In this document: one piece after another, positions 16,073-23,603 of the stretch
Layout of the letters: every line of letters starts with the position of its first letter
How positions within the stretch are numbered: the stretch's first letter is position 1
NCBI GenBank assembly: GCA_021325615.1
Contig: JAJPGU010000016.1
Span: 1 to 54,894 of the forward strand
Origin: Nitrososphaerota archaeon
Lineage (GTDB): Archaea > Thermoproteota > Nitrososphaeria > Nitrososphaerales > Nitrosopumilaceae
Length of the DNA stretch: 54,894 nt
Reading direction: 5' to 3'
Position numbers and translations under genes: made by a program
Notes under the pieces: generated by a model
What the model saw: only the letters and a program-made list of their open reading frames with translations
Database searches by the model: none
Told to the model about the DNA's origin: nothing

Positions 16073-16654
16073 ATGGCCAAGAAAATAAAGGACGGAGAGA
16101 AAAAGGCTGCCTCAGAAACGCCCTCGAAAACAAAGAACAGGCTCATAGCAATAGGAATTATTGCGGCAATAGTGGCGGGAGCGGCATACTTTCTGGTCAA
16201 ATCGGACAGCACCGTGGACAATACATTTGCTGCAATAGACGGAATCCCGTGCGAAACAAGGGAATATGGCGTTTTTCACATCCACGCCCACCTCGATGTC
16301 TTTGTAAACGGGCAACCGCTCACTGTGCCACAATTCATAGGAATCATGACGGGCGGCCCGCAAAGCCAACAGGTTTCATGCCTTTACTGGTTGCATACCC
16401 ATGATGACAGCGGCGTTATCCACATCGAGGCACCCGAGGAAAAGAACTTCACACTCGGTCAGTTCCTGGATATCTGGAGGGCAACCAGCACCGGAGCGCC
16501 ACCAAGCGGAGAGCCGACGATATTTGTGAACGGGCAGGAGGTTTCCACCAGCCTTTCGAGCACGGAACTCAACGCCCATGACGAGATAACCATAGTGTAC
16601 GGACAGACGCCTCCCAACATTAGATCGTTCTACCAGTTTGCAGAAGGGCTATAG
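16073..16654 (+). CDS. Membrane-anchored histidine-rich protein
   Basis: 193 residues: a Lys-rich cytosolic start, one membrane segment (about 22-42), then an external domain. The domain has clustered histidines (FHIHAHLDVFVNG, YWLHTHDDSGVIHIEAP), two cysteines, and the repeated element FVNGQxV/L. The histidine arrangement suggests metal binding on the outer face. Similar domains occur in other thaumarchaea and in actinobacteria without a known function. ATG 16073 follows TTAAAATAAGG by about 35 bases. Confidence 0.72.
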   Translation: MAKKIKDGEKKAASETPSKTKNRLIAIGIIAAIVAGAAYFLVKSDSTVDNTFAAIDGIPCETREYGVFHIHAHLDVFVNGQPLTVPQFIGIMTGGPQSQQVSCLYWLHTHDDSGVIHIEAPEEKNFTLGQFLDIWRATSTGAPPSGEPTIFVNGQEVSTSLSSTELNAHDEITIVYGQTPPNIRSFYQFAEGL

Positions 16655-16695
16655 CCAGTCCGCCTGGCTGCCACAGTGGGCTGTACCTGAAGTGC

Positions 16696-16791
16696 CTATT
16701 TGCGGACTGCCTTTTCGTATCCGCATCTGGTGCACACGAACTTCTTTCCAATGTCAAAAAGCTGGCCGTTGCATTTGGAACATTTTTTCAT
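16696..16791 (-). CDS. 31-residue zinc-ribbon microprotein
   Basis: The frame encodes MKKCSKCNGQLFDIGKKFVC followed by TRCGYEKAVRK. Two CxxC knuckles (C4/C7 and C20/C23) make a minimal zinc ribbon like those of ribosomal L37ae/L44e or TFS-type proteins. The Shine-Dalgarno-like GAGGTAAGG directly precedes the ATG, and TATA-like CTTTTTATTTTG lies about 25-30 bases upstream. Confidence 0.75.
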   Translation of the reverse strand: MKKCSKCNGQLFDIGKKFVCTRCGYEKAVRK

Positions 16792-16877
16792 TCCTTACCT
16801 CTAGGGACCCAAAATAAAAAGTATCGAGTGGGCGGCCCATGACTTGCTCTTTTAGTTAAACGACTGTACGGGGGATG

Positions 16878-17807
16878 TCATGTCTTTCTTGCCCTGCGCT
16901 TCCTTTTCTTGTTCTTGTAATGCCACAGAAATATTAGAAAGCCTATTACACTTGAAACTATTGTCCCAACACCCACCACGGGTGCTATGAAAAACTGTCC
17001 CACCCATATGCCGTTGGCATCCCCGATTTCGAAAAGGCCCCTGTGCCTCACAAAGACGTTGAAGGAATTGTCCAAGGAGTAGGATTTGCCGTCGTCTCCA
17101 GAATATGTCCCGTTTACATGAACCACTGCACTGATGGGGTCGCCTATGTCCTTCTGGGTAGAGACTAGGAATTCGAAATCCGTGGATTTGCCCGGCTCCA
17201 AATCGGTGATGGAAAGTGACTTCATTCCTGACAGCCGTACCTCGGAAGAGTATGCAGAAAGTAGTAGATCATGCATTTCGGAACCCTTGTTGGCTATGGT
17301 TCCCTTGATGGAAAATGGCTCGCCTGAAAACACGTCGCTTGGGGCCTGCAAGTCCAGAGCAAGCAAAGGCTTGGAGGCTACCTCAAACTGGGCAGTTTGC
17401 ATTACCGAATGCCTTACAGGCTGGGAATCGAACAGCCCCTTGACATAGTATTCGAGATCTATGTTGGCTACAAAGGTGCCATCAGGTACGCCGTTTCTTA
17501 CGGTCGCGTTGAAATTGTTTCCAAACGTCGAGTCCTTTGCGAGCTTGTCAATGTGAAAACCGCCCTGTTGTATCTGTAGGTCGGGGCAGGAAACCGTAAC
17601 TGTAATGTTTGATATCTGGTCCACATTGGCCTTTACCACGGATGAGATCACGAACTCTGTTCCCTGGCTCAAGATATCGGGATAATCCATTGTTAGCGAC
17701 AGGTTAGGATCAGAAATGGCATTTTGGAGGGCAAGGGAGGACGGAAAGGAGGTGACAGAAACCACTAGCAAGACCCAAAATGTTACGGATTTCATGCGGT
17801 GACTCAT
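16878..17807 (-). CDS. Type I membrane protein with Ig-like domains
   Basis: 309 residues: a signal peptide (about 5-27), two beta-sandwich-like domains (about 30-145 and 150-260, the second with LDLQAPSDVFSGEPFSIKGT and LEPGKSTDFEFLVS as in CARDB/COG1361-type domains), and one C-terminal membrane segment (about 275-298). A short basic cytosolic tail (KNKKRKRRARKT) follows. This is the classical layout of an S-layer-associated or scaffolding protein anchored by its C-terminus. The start is M1 (17807) or M5 (17795). The ligand is unknown. Confidence 0.75.
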   Translation of the reverse strand: MSHRMKSVTFWVLLVVSVTSFPSSLALQNAISDPNLSLTMDYPDILSQGTEFVISSVVKANVDQISNITVTVSCPDLQIQQGGFHIDKLAKDSTFGNNFNATVRNGVPDGTFVANIDLEYYVKGLFDSQPVRHSVMQTAQFEVASKPLLALDLQAPSDVFSGEPFSIKGTIANKGSEMHDLLLSAYSSEVRLSGMKSLSITDLEPGKSTDFEFLVSTQKDIGDPISAVVHVNGTYSGDDGKSYSLDNSFNVFVRHRGLFEIGDANGIWVGQFFIAPVVGVGTIVSSVIGFLIFLWHYKNKKRKRRARKT

Positions 17808-17922
17808 GGCTCTGATATGATTTGTGCCACATATTCAAAATTGCTATGTGGGAATATCTATGCGCGGAGGTCACAGCCTCCAGGTTTTGTATGTTTATCT
17901 ACCTATGGATGACAAATATGTC

Positions 17923-18054
17923 ATGAAAGCAAAGTTCAAGACAACATGTTCAGAATGCCGGGCAGAGATTAGCGTCGGAGCCGAAATCATCAAAACGTCA
18001 TCTGGAAAGTGGGTCCACAAGCACTGCGCCCCAGAATCGGCCGATCTTCCATGA
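17923..18054 (+). CDS. 43-residue zinc-finger microprotein
   Basis: MKAKFKTTCSECRAEISVGA begins the protein, and C9, C12, H32 and C35 form a CxxC...HxxC site with the typical filler I...G..I....GKWVHKHC. The frame is open from 17824, but TATA-like TGTTTATCT (about 17890-17898) lies 27 bases before ATG 17923, which also removes a non-conserved N-terminus. ATG 17905 is the alternative. Related single-zinc proteins occur widely; function unknown. Confidence 0.7.
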   Translation: MKAKFKTTCSECRAEISVGAEIIKTSSGKWVHKHCAPESADLP

Positions 18055-18074
18055 TCTGAGAAGGTCGAATGAGC

Positions 18075-18350
18075 CTAGGTGCAGGAATATACCGCATATT
18101 GCCCCTGAATCCCAGCGGCCCGGCTCACGTTGGACGAGGTATCGTTTTTCAGGACAAGGTGACATCTCGCATCCCCGTTCACATACATGCTATGCTGCCG
18201 GTCGGTAAGCGAGAGTGCGGTGTCAACCGAGGAGGTAATGGGGTGTTTCTGCGTATCAAAATAAAAATGGCCGATAATCTCGGGGACTGCTATCATTAGC
18301 ACCACCATGATGGCAAACATGTTTACACGCTTTTTCTTTTGTAAATCCAA
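18075..18350 (-). CDS. Small secreted/anchored protein, paralog of 13419-13700
   Basis: 91 residues from TTG 18350: LQKKKR, one hydrophobic segment (MFAIMVVLMIAVPEIIGH), then an external region with two cysteines (ARCHLVLKND and YSCT) and sequons (NDTS, NVSR). It matches the protein at 13419 along its length, including VPEIIGH, the TSSVDTALSLT stretch and the C-terminal cysteine. The promoter also resembles that of the paralog (GTTAATATAC about 30 bases before TTG). No ATG is available at the N-terminus. Function unknown. Confidence 0.72.
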   Translation of the reverse strand: MDLQKKKRVNMFAIMVVLMIAVPEIIGHFYFDTQKHPITSSVDTALSLTDRQHSMYVNGDARCHLVLKNDTSSNVSRAAGIQGQYAVYSCT

Positions 18351-18500
18351 ACGGTCTTCTCCTCATCCTTTACAGTATATTAACATACGATACAATTCGC
18401 ATCGAAAAGAGGGATCCCAGCGCCTTGGGCTTTGAAACGCACATAAGGCATCTTAAGCTGGGTTTCTTATTTGTAAGCTATGTTGTTGAAAAGAGGTGAT

Positions 18501-18641
18501 ATGAACGGTACACGAACGCATGTCATGAGAATAGAATGTACCTGCTGCGGTTCGCAAAGGGCAATGGTGCACTATGTGTCAAAATATCGAGGCCTCAGAG
18601 GTACCTGCCCCGAATGCGGCGCAGACTGGCCCGAGTCGTAA
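18501..18641 (+). CDS. 46-residue zinc-ribbon microprotein
   Basis: Two zinc knuckles, C13-TC-C16 and C36-PE-C39, stand in a small basic protein ending GADWPES. AGAGGTG at 18492-18498 is a good ribosome site for ATG 18501; ATG 18480 in the same frame is the alternative. TATA-like TTTCTTATTTG lies near 18463-18473. It ends 1 base before the convergent Rpo7 stop. Confidence 0.7.
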   Translation: MNGTRTHVMRIECTCCGSQRAMVHYVSKYRGLRGTCPECGADWPES

Positions 18642-18642
18642 C

Positions 18643-19164
18643 CTAGGGGTTCCAGTCTTCCGGGCCAAGTGTAGGCTCCGAGCAGGTAAGGCCAATCTTT
18701 ATCGAACTGTCTTTTGACATTGAGACCGCGCTTATGCGAGACCTTACCCTTGAGCCAATCCTGAGGGTGGATTTGCCTCCACCGATGCGGATAGTCCCCG
18801 CCTTAACATCGACACTGGCGCCATGGGAAATCTGGGACAAGTGTAAAACTGCATCTGTGGACCCTATCCTTACAAAGGCTCCAAAATCCGCCATTTCTAT
18901 GATCTCGCCCCTGACAATTTCATGCGCCTTGGGATGGAATACAAGTGCGTCGAATTGTACTTTATGGACTGTGGTGCCGTTTGACGAGACAAGGCCGCTG
19001 CCATCCACCTTGATTGAAAATGTCATCACAACATGGCCCAACCGGGGGTCGATCTTGCTGTTGTATCTCTCCTGGAGTATGGAATAAACAGATTTCGCAA
19101 GGGGTTTTCCAAACATTTTGGGGGGAATTCTTACTGTATCCTCAAGCGTGTAAATGAAAAACAC
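18643..19164 (-). CDS. rpo7: RNA polymerase subunit Rpo7 (RpoE1)
   Basis: 173 residues with the two-domain layout of archaeal Rpo7: an N-terminal RNP-like domain (MFFIYTLEDTVRIPPKMFGK, VVMTFSIKV) and a C-terminal S1 domain from about residue 83 (GEIIEMADFGAFVRIG, VLHLSQI). Rpo7 forms the polymerase stalk with Rpo4, helps open the promoter and binds the emerging RNA. It stands alone here, without the spt4, rpoE2 or ribosomal neighbours common in archaea, so it could be a second, variant copy; that cannot be settled from this window. ATG 19164 follows ATAAGTTAAT by about 27 bases. Confidence 0.9.
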   Translation of the reverse strand: MFFIYTLEDTVRIPPKMFGKPLAKSVYSILQERYNSKIDPRLGHVVMTFSIKVDGSGLVSSNGTTVHKVQFDALVFHPKAHEIVRGEIIEMADFGAFVRIGSTDAVLHLSQISHGASVDVKAGTIRIGGGKSTLRIGSRVRSRISAVSMSKDSSIKIGLTCSEPTLGPEDWNP

Positions 19165-19187
19165 GAAAATTCGGGAGCTGGATTAAC

Positions 19188-19922
19188 TTATGAACCTTGG
19201 GCTCCCTTATGGCCTTCAAACTCGTCCCAGATGCAATCTATCCTGTCTCTAAGTTGCTTTACGTCTCTCCTTTCCATGAATTCCCTTTCCACCCGGTATC
19301 CCGTAACCTCGTTTTCACTGTAGGATGGATCCAAGATCCTGTCTTTTACGTGGGGGATGGACCCTTTTTTCCAGTCGGTCATCTCAAAAATCCAAACAAA
19401 ATCGTTGAGGTTGCGAAAATCAATGTCATCATGTCCTATGAAAAGAATGTGGCATTTGGGAAGGTTTTCGTATATCTTTTCATAGGCAAGCATCTGTGCA
19501 CTGGAAAGAAGAATCCTGTCATCATGGAAAATCTTGAGCTCAAAAATCATAAAACCCCCGTTGTGTTCGATGAGCCAGTCAATGTCGGTGCCGCCGGACG
19601 CCCTCATTCGTTTCGAGATAAGATTGCCAAGAACTTCTCTGGACTTTGCAAACAACATGGGGTTTGCAATCCTGTGCTTGGGCTCATCCATCTTATCCAT
19701 GGCGTGCTCCGCCCTGGCGGGAGTCCTAGGGGGAGGGCTCTTTTGGCCGAATATAATGTCGGCAAGATCGGGCGGTGTTCCGGACGACAACAATGGGTTT
19801 TGCACACCTCGTGCATATAGATACCAAAAATCAAATTTCTGAAACAAAGAGCTGGTATGTGATGAGGCCGGGACCGATTCCTGGCCCAAAACCGTTGATG
19901 TGTTGCAGTGTATACTTATCAA
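19188..19922 (-). CDS. Putative PD-(D/E)xK-type nuclease
   Basis: Up to 244 residues. The segment ASGGTDIDWLIEHNGGFMIF followed by ELKIF has the D...ExK core of the restriction-endonuclease-like fold (Asp of TDID, Glu and Lys of ELK), preceded by a helix (VLGNLISKRMR). The rest is helical with no second domain. The start is unclear: the frame opens at TTG 19922, but the first ATGs lie at residues 75 and 78, and no promoter fits perfectly. Substrate unknown; a repair or defence role would be a guess. Confidence 0.6.
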   Translation of the reverse strand: MISIHCNTSTVLGQESVPASSHTSSLFQKFDFWYLYARGVQNPLLSSGTPPDLADIIFGQKSPPPRTPARAEHAMDKMDEPKHRIANPMLFAKSREVLGNLISKRMRASGGTDIDWLIEHNGGFMIFELKIFHDDRILLSSAQMLAYEKIYENLPKCHILFIGHDDIDFRNLNDFVWIFEMTDWKKGSIPHVKDRILDPSYSENEVTGYRVEREFMERRDVKQLRDRIDCIWDEFEGHKGAQGS

Positions 19923-19951
19923 GATTTATGCTAAAAGCTCCACATTTAGCC

Positions 19952-20407
19952 GTGGTCAAAATCAAGGTAAGGATTAGGATAGACGCGCCAAGGGAAAGAA
20001 TATGGGAGTTTTTGGGCGATTCAAACAACGATCCATATTTCTGGAGGGGGATCACCTCGGTCAGGAACCTATCAAGGAATGGAAACGTCCTAATCCGTGA
20101 GGTCATTCTCGGGGATGACAACACGTGCACCCAGGCGGTGACCGTATGGCCCCCTGAAAAAATCCAGACACGCTGGGTGGGGGGCGTCATCGAAGGAACA
20201 CGGGAAATACTGCTAATATCGGTTGGAGCGTCCACCCTGCTCGAGATACACATCAATTATGAATTTCCAGGCCTAGGGCAGTCGGACTCTAAACTTCTTG
20301 CAAAGCTCTTCCAAAACGAGGCGGAGTTTGCAGCCGATCTCATAAAAAGGAAGGCTGAGGAATTCTACTCCGACTCGCAGCTGGAAAGGAAACTATGGGT
20401 GAACTGA
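19952..20407 (+). CDS. START/SRPBCC-domain protein, paralog of 38542-38958
   Basis: 151 residues with a START-like lipid- or ligand-binding fold: KIKVRIRIDAPRERIWEFLGD, NDPYFWRGITSVRNLSRNGN, VTVWPPEKIQTRW. It aligns along most of its length with the protein at 38542-38958. GTG 19952 gives an N-terminus exactly as long as that of the paralog (13 residues to DAP/NAP) and lies 27 bases after TATA-like AGATTTATG. The upstream ATGs would add residues unlike any START protein. Its stop overlaps the following TFB gene, so the two may be cotranscribed. Ligand unknown. Confidence 0.82.
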   Translation: MVKIKVRIRIDAPRERIWEFLGDSNNDPYFWRGITSVRNLSRNGNVLIREVILGDDNTCTQAVTVWPPEKIQTRWVGGVIEGTREILLISVGASTLLEIHINYEFPGLGQSDSKLLAKLFQNEAEFAADLIKRKAEEFYSDSQLERKLWVN

Positions 20408-21405
20408 TGGCCAAATCAAACAAGACCAAGCAAATGATGTACGGAGGACAAGGGGAGTATCCAAAATCCAAGAAATTGGATCCCTTTGACTCGGCGTCAC
20501 CAAAGTGTCCGAATGCCGGCTGCGAAGGAGCGCCCATAATTACGGATTCTTCTTCGGGAGAGATAATCTGTGGGTCGTGTGGCTACGTAATGGTGGAGAG
20601 GTCGGTCGACCCAAGTCCAGAACACGCCTCCGATGCCACCGAATTCATTACAAAAACAAGAAACGGCCCGGAGCAATCGCTTACAATGTATGATATGGGC
20701 ATGATGACGGTAATCTCCGACAAGGACGCGATGGGCCGTTCCCTTTCAAGTGACATGAAGAGCACTTTTGGCAGGCTTAAAGTGCTCAACAGCAGGAGCA
20801 GGATGGCATCATCAAACCGTACCCTGCGAGCTGCATTGTTTCTCCTCTATTCTCTAAAGACGAAGCTTGGCCTGCCAGATTCGGTGGCTGAAAATGCCGC
20901 CTACTTCTATCGAAAGGCGATGCAGAAAAAGATCACGATAGGGCGAAGTGCTAAAGGGATAATGTCAGCCTCCGTCTACCTTGCATGTAGGCAGACGGAC
21001 ATACCGCGCTCACTTGTAGACATATCAATCGCAGCAAGTGTAAGCAGAAAGGAGGTTAGCCGGGCCTACAGGAATCTGATCGAGAAACTCGAAATTTCGC
21101 TTGAACCCTGCAACCCGTCAGAATTTGTGACCAAGATTGCACACGAGGCGAAGATAAGCGAGAAAGCACAGAGGGACGCCTTGAAGATCCTGACCAATCT
21201 TGCAGAACAGGGAACATCTGCTGGAAAAAATCCAATGGCACTTGCCGCCGCCACCCTGTATCTCTCATGCGTGCTAAATGGTGAAAAAAAGACCCAGTCC
21301 GAGATAGCCAAGGCGTCCGGCATCACATCTGTGACTATTAGGAACAGGTGTGCGGCCCTGAAAAAAGAAATCAATTTCAAGCAGGCCCGCGACCAAAAGC
21401 CCTGA
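20395..21405 (+). CDS. tfb: Transcription initiation factor B (second TFB)
   Basis: 336 residues: a zinc ribbon (C38, C43, C59, C62; CPNAGC...CGSC), a B-finger/linker region (MYDMGMMTVISDKDAMGRSL), then two cyclin repeats (about 140-225 and 235-325; PDSVAENAAYFYRKAM and SAGKNPMALAAATLYLSC). It ends with the TITSVTIRNR helix-turn-helix that contacts BRE. It is clearly related to the TFB at 196-1134. The start is ATG 20395, overlapping the START gene by 13 bases, or ATG 20407, which forms a TGATG stop/start overlap. Two TFBs within 21 kb fit the expansion of these factors in this lineage. Confidence 0.93.
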   Translation: MGELMAKSNKTKQMMYGGQGEYPKSKKLDPFDSASPKCPNAGCEGAPIITDSSSGEIICGSCGYVMVERSVDPSPEHASDATEFITKTRNGPEQSLTMYDMGMMTVISDKDAMGRSLSSDMKSTFGRLKVLNSRSRMASSNRTLRAALFLLYSLKTKLGLPDSVAENAAYFYRKAMQKKITIGRSAKGIMSASVYLACRQTDIPRSLVDISIAASVSRKEVSRAYRNLIEKLEISLEPCNPSEFVTKIAHEAKISEKAQRDALKILTNLAEQGTSAGKNPMALAAATLYLSCVLNGEKKTQSEIAKASGITSVTIRNRCAALKKEINFKQARDQKP

Positions 21406-21599
21406 CTGCATAAAATAGCCGATCATTAAAACGGGGATGGTGTAGTAGATGGCGGGCATCCGTGAAGAAGATTGCAAATTTTCATCCAGTCATGGAACCT
21501 GATAAGGTACCATTCCGTTCCAACTCTGTTAGGGCATGTTCCTTTGATTGGTTCGGGCTTTTGCACTGTCCCATCTGAGAAGCGCAAGGGTTAAAATGG

Positions 21600-21611
21600 T
21601 TAGGGACCTAA
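21600..21611. promoter_or_regulatory. Inverted repeat in the MarR promoter (candidate operator)
   Basis: TTAGG-GA-CCTAA is a perfect 5-base inverted repeat between TATA-like GTTAAAATGG (21589-21598) and the MarR start codon at 21631. Its position would block initiation, the usual arrangement for autoregulating MarR proteins. Confidence 0.45.
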
Positions 21612-21630
21612 TTATTTGTAATCGAAGTAA

Positions 21631-22107
21631 ATGGCTAAATATGACTTTGAAACAAGTGTAGGATTTGTCGTTAACAGTACCGCAAAGGGTTTTCAGAAGG
21701 CGCTGGACGCGGAACTTCGCAGGCGGGTTAGGGTAACGATATACCAATGGCGCGTGGTGGTAACACTCATCCAGTATCCGGGCCTTACGCAGACTGAAAT
21801 CGCAGAAAAGGTTGGAGTTGAGGGATCGACACTAGTGCCTGTGATAGACAAAATGGAAAATGAGGGGCTTTTGAAGAGAAAGCAAGATTCCAAAGACAGG
21901 AGGGTAAACAGAATCTACCTAACCCCCAAGGCAGATTCCTTGTGGAACTCGATGCTCCAGTGTGCCATGCAGATAAGAAAAGTTTCGGCAAAGGGAATAC
22001 CGGATGAAGACCTGGATACAACGATTAGAACTTTGAAGCGGATTTCAAAAAACCTTGCAGACTATCTGGAACCTGAAACGGTAGCATCGGTGGAAAAAAC
22101 AGGATGA
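21631..22107 (+). CDS. MarR-family transcription regulator
   Basis: 158 residues with the MarR winged helix: VTIYQWRVVVTLIQYPGLTQ, TEIAEKVGVEGSTLVPVIDK as helix-turn-helix, then the wing RKQDSKDRRVNRIYLT. MarR proteins usually repress a neighbouring efflux or detoxification gene until a phenolic or drug-like ligand binds. It lies 9 bases before the MFS transporter in the same direction, so it is the probable regulator of that pair. The candidate operator at 21600-21611 supports autoregulation. Confidence 0.92.
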   Translation: MAKYDFETSVGFVVNSTAKGFQKALDAELRRRVRVTIYQWRVVVTLIQYPGLTQTEIAEKVGVEGSTLVPVIDKMENEGLLKRKQDSKDRRVNRIYLTPKADSLWNSMLQCAMQIRKVSAKGIPDEDLDTTIRTLKRISKNLADYLEPETVASVEKTG

Positions 22108-22116
22108 GAAGGTAAA

Positions 22117-23592
22117 ATGACAAAAGATCCTAAAGGCATGAAATCCGACGCGATTTCTCCGTTGGCTTGGAAGACCCTTGCAATACTCAGCCTGCTTGCT
22201 ACTATGGTCATGTATGCGGAAACGATGCTGGTGCCGGCAATCCCGGATCTGATAAAGGACTTTCACATATCGTATAGCGTCTCCTCGTGGATTCTGACAA
22301 CATATCTCCTATCTGGAGCCATTATGACGCCAATTACTGGAAAGCTTTCCGACATGTACGGAAAGAAACGGGTCCTCCTTTCAGTCATAATGATCTATGC
22401 GGTGGGCGTGTCCGTGGGTGGGTTTGTTACGAACATCTCTGAAATGCTGGCAGTGAGGGTCATGCAGGGTATAGGCATGTCCATGTTTCCAATTGCCTTC
22501 GGCATAATTAGGGAGCAGTTTCCGATAAGAAAGCTTGCGATAGGTCAGGGCGTGATCTCATCCATGTTTGCAGCAGGGGCGGTGATAGGCCTGCTTGCAG
22601 GCGGTCACCTAATCCAAAACTTCGGGTGGCAGGCAACATTCTTCTCCATAATACCTATTGTTATTTCCCTTATCGTGATTGTCAGGAAATTCATCCATGT
22701 AGAGGAGGCGCGCAATGAGGAGAACCAGATCAAGGAAGTTCGTACTGGCAGTTTAAGATACGACATAGACTTCCAGGGTGCCATCACCCTGGCAATATCC
22801 GTCACCGCCTTTCTGATGGCCCTTACGTTTGTCGAATCGGGGGACCAGGTGGGCCAATTCACGGTGGGAGGCCTACTTGCAATAGGAACCGTTTACCTTA
22901 CCCTGTTTGTGATTATAGAAAGGCGGTCGAAATCCCCGCTGGTGGACCTGAAGGTACTTCTTAACAAGACCATACTGCCGTCAAATATCTTGATAATGAT
23001 AGTGGGAATGTCAATGTTCATGGTATTCCAGACAATACCAGTCTTGATACGAAGCCCGCAACCCCTGGGATTTGGCGAAGACCCCGTGGCCACCGCAAAC
23101 GTCCAGCTGCCATTTGCACTGGTACTGCTGATTTTCGGCCCTACGTCGGGCTTCATTATCTCAAAAATGGGGTCGACAAAGCCAATCATCGCCGGCAGCG
23201 TCATAGGATCCCTGGGTTTTGCCACCCTGCTCCTGTATCACTCGACGGAGTTTATGATCTCGGCAAGCTTGGCCGTGCTGTCAACTGGTCTTTCTCTTAT
23301 CAATGTGGGATCAATGAACGTGATCATGATTGCAACGCCTAGAAAAAACGTCGGGGTGTCCCTTGGCATGTCCACGCTCATAAGGATAATCGGAGCGTCG
23401 GTGGGCCCTGCCATGGCAGGAATGTTCATGCAGACACACAAGGCATCCCTTCCGGGTATTCCGGGATCCTTTCCCACGCCGGATTCTTACAACCTTATCT
23501 TCCTATGCGCAACCGCCGTTGCGATTGCGTCGGTGGGCCTTGCGGTATTCCTGAGACGGATCGTTTCCAAGACACTCGTTCACACTAGCTGA
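22117..23592 (+). CDS. MFS drug efflux transporter (DHA2/EmrB-QacA type)
   Basis: 491 residues with about 14 membrane segments, the number typical of the DHA2 family of drug:proton antiporters. Motif A follows helix 2 (GKLSDMYGKKRVLL), motif B-like RVMQGIGMSMFPIAFG follows, and motif C-like sequence is in helix 5 (VISSMFAAGAVIGLLAGG). It is cotranscribed with the MarR regulator. The family and neighbour together suggest export of toxic hydrophobic compounds. Such pairs are often exchanged with bacteria, but codon use was not measured here. Confidence 0.93.
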   Translation: MTKDPKGMKSDAISPLAWKTLAILSLLATMVMYAETMLVPAIPDLIKDFHISYSVSSWILTTYLLSGAIMTPITGKLSDMYGKKRVLLSVIMIYAVGVSVGGFVTNISEMLAVRVMQGIGMSMFPIAFGIIREQFPIRKLAIGQGVISSMFAAGAVIGLLAGGHLIQNFGWQATFFSIIPIVISLIVIVRKFIHVEEARNEENQIKEVRTGSLRYDIDFQGAITLAISVTAFLMALTFVESGDQVGQFTVGGLLAIGTVYLTLFVIIERRSKSPLVDLKVLLNKTILPSNILIMIVGMSMFMVFQTIPVLIRSPQPLGFGEDPVATANVQLPFALVLLIFGPTSGFIISKMGSTKPIIAGSVIGSLGFATLLLYHSTEFMISASLAVLSTGLSLINVGSMNVIMIATPRKNVGVSLGMSTLIRIIGASVGPAMAGMFMQTHKASLPGIPGSFPTPDSYNLIFLCATAVAIASVGLAVFLRRIVSKTLVHTS

Positions 23593-23603
23593 CACTAGAG
23601 TCT

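Noticed and set aside
21494-21580. Short frame from ATG 21494 (MEPDKVPFRSNS...) in the gap before the MarR gene
   Set aside because: 28 codons with no clear TATA box at the right distance, and an unstructured sequence; the stretch is more likely leader or spacer.
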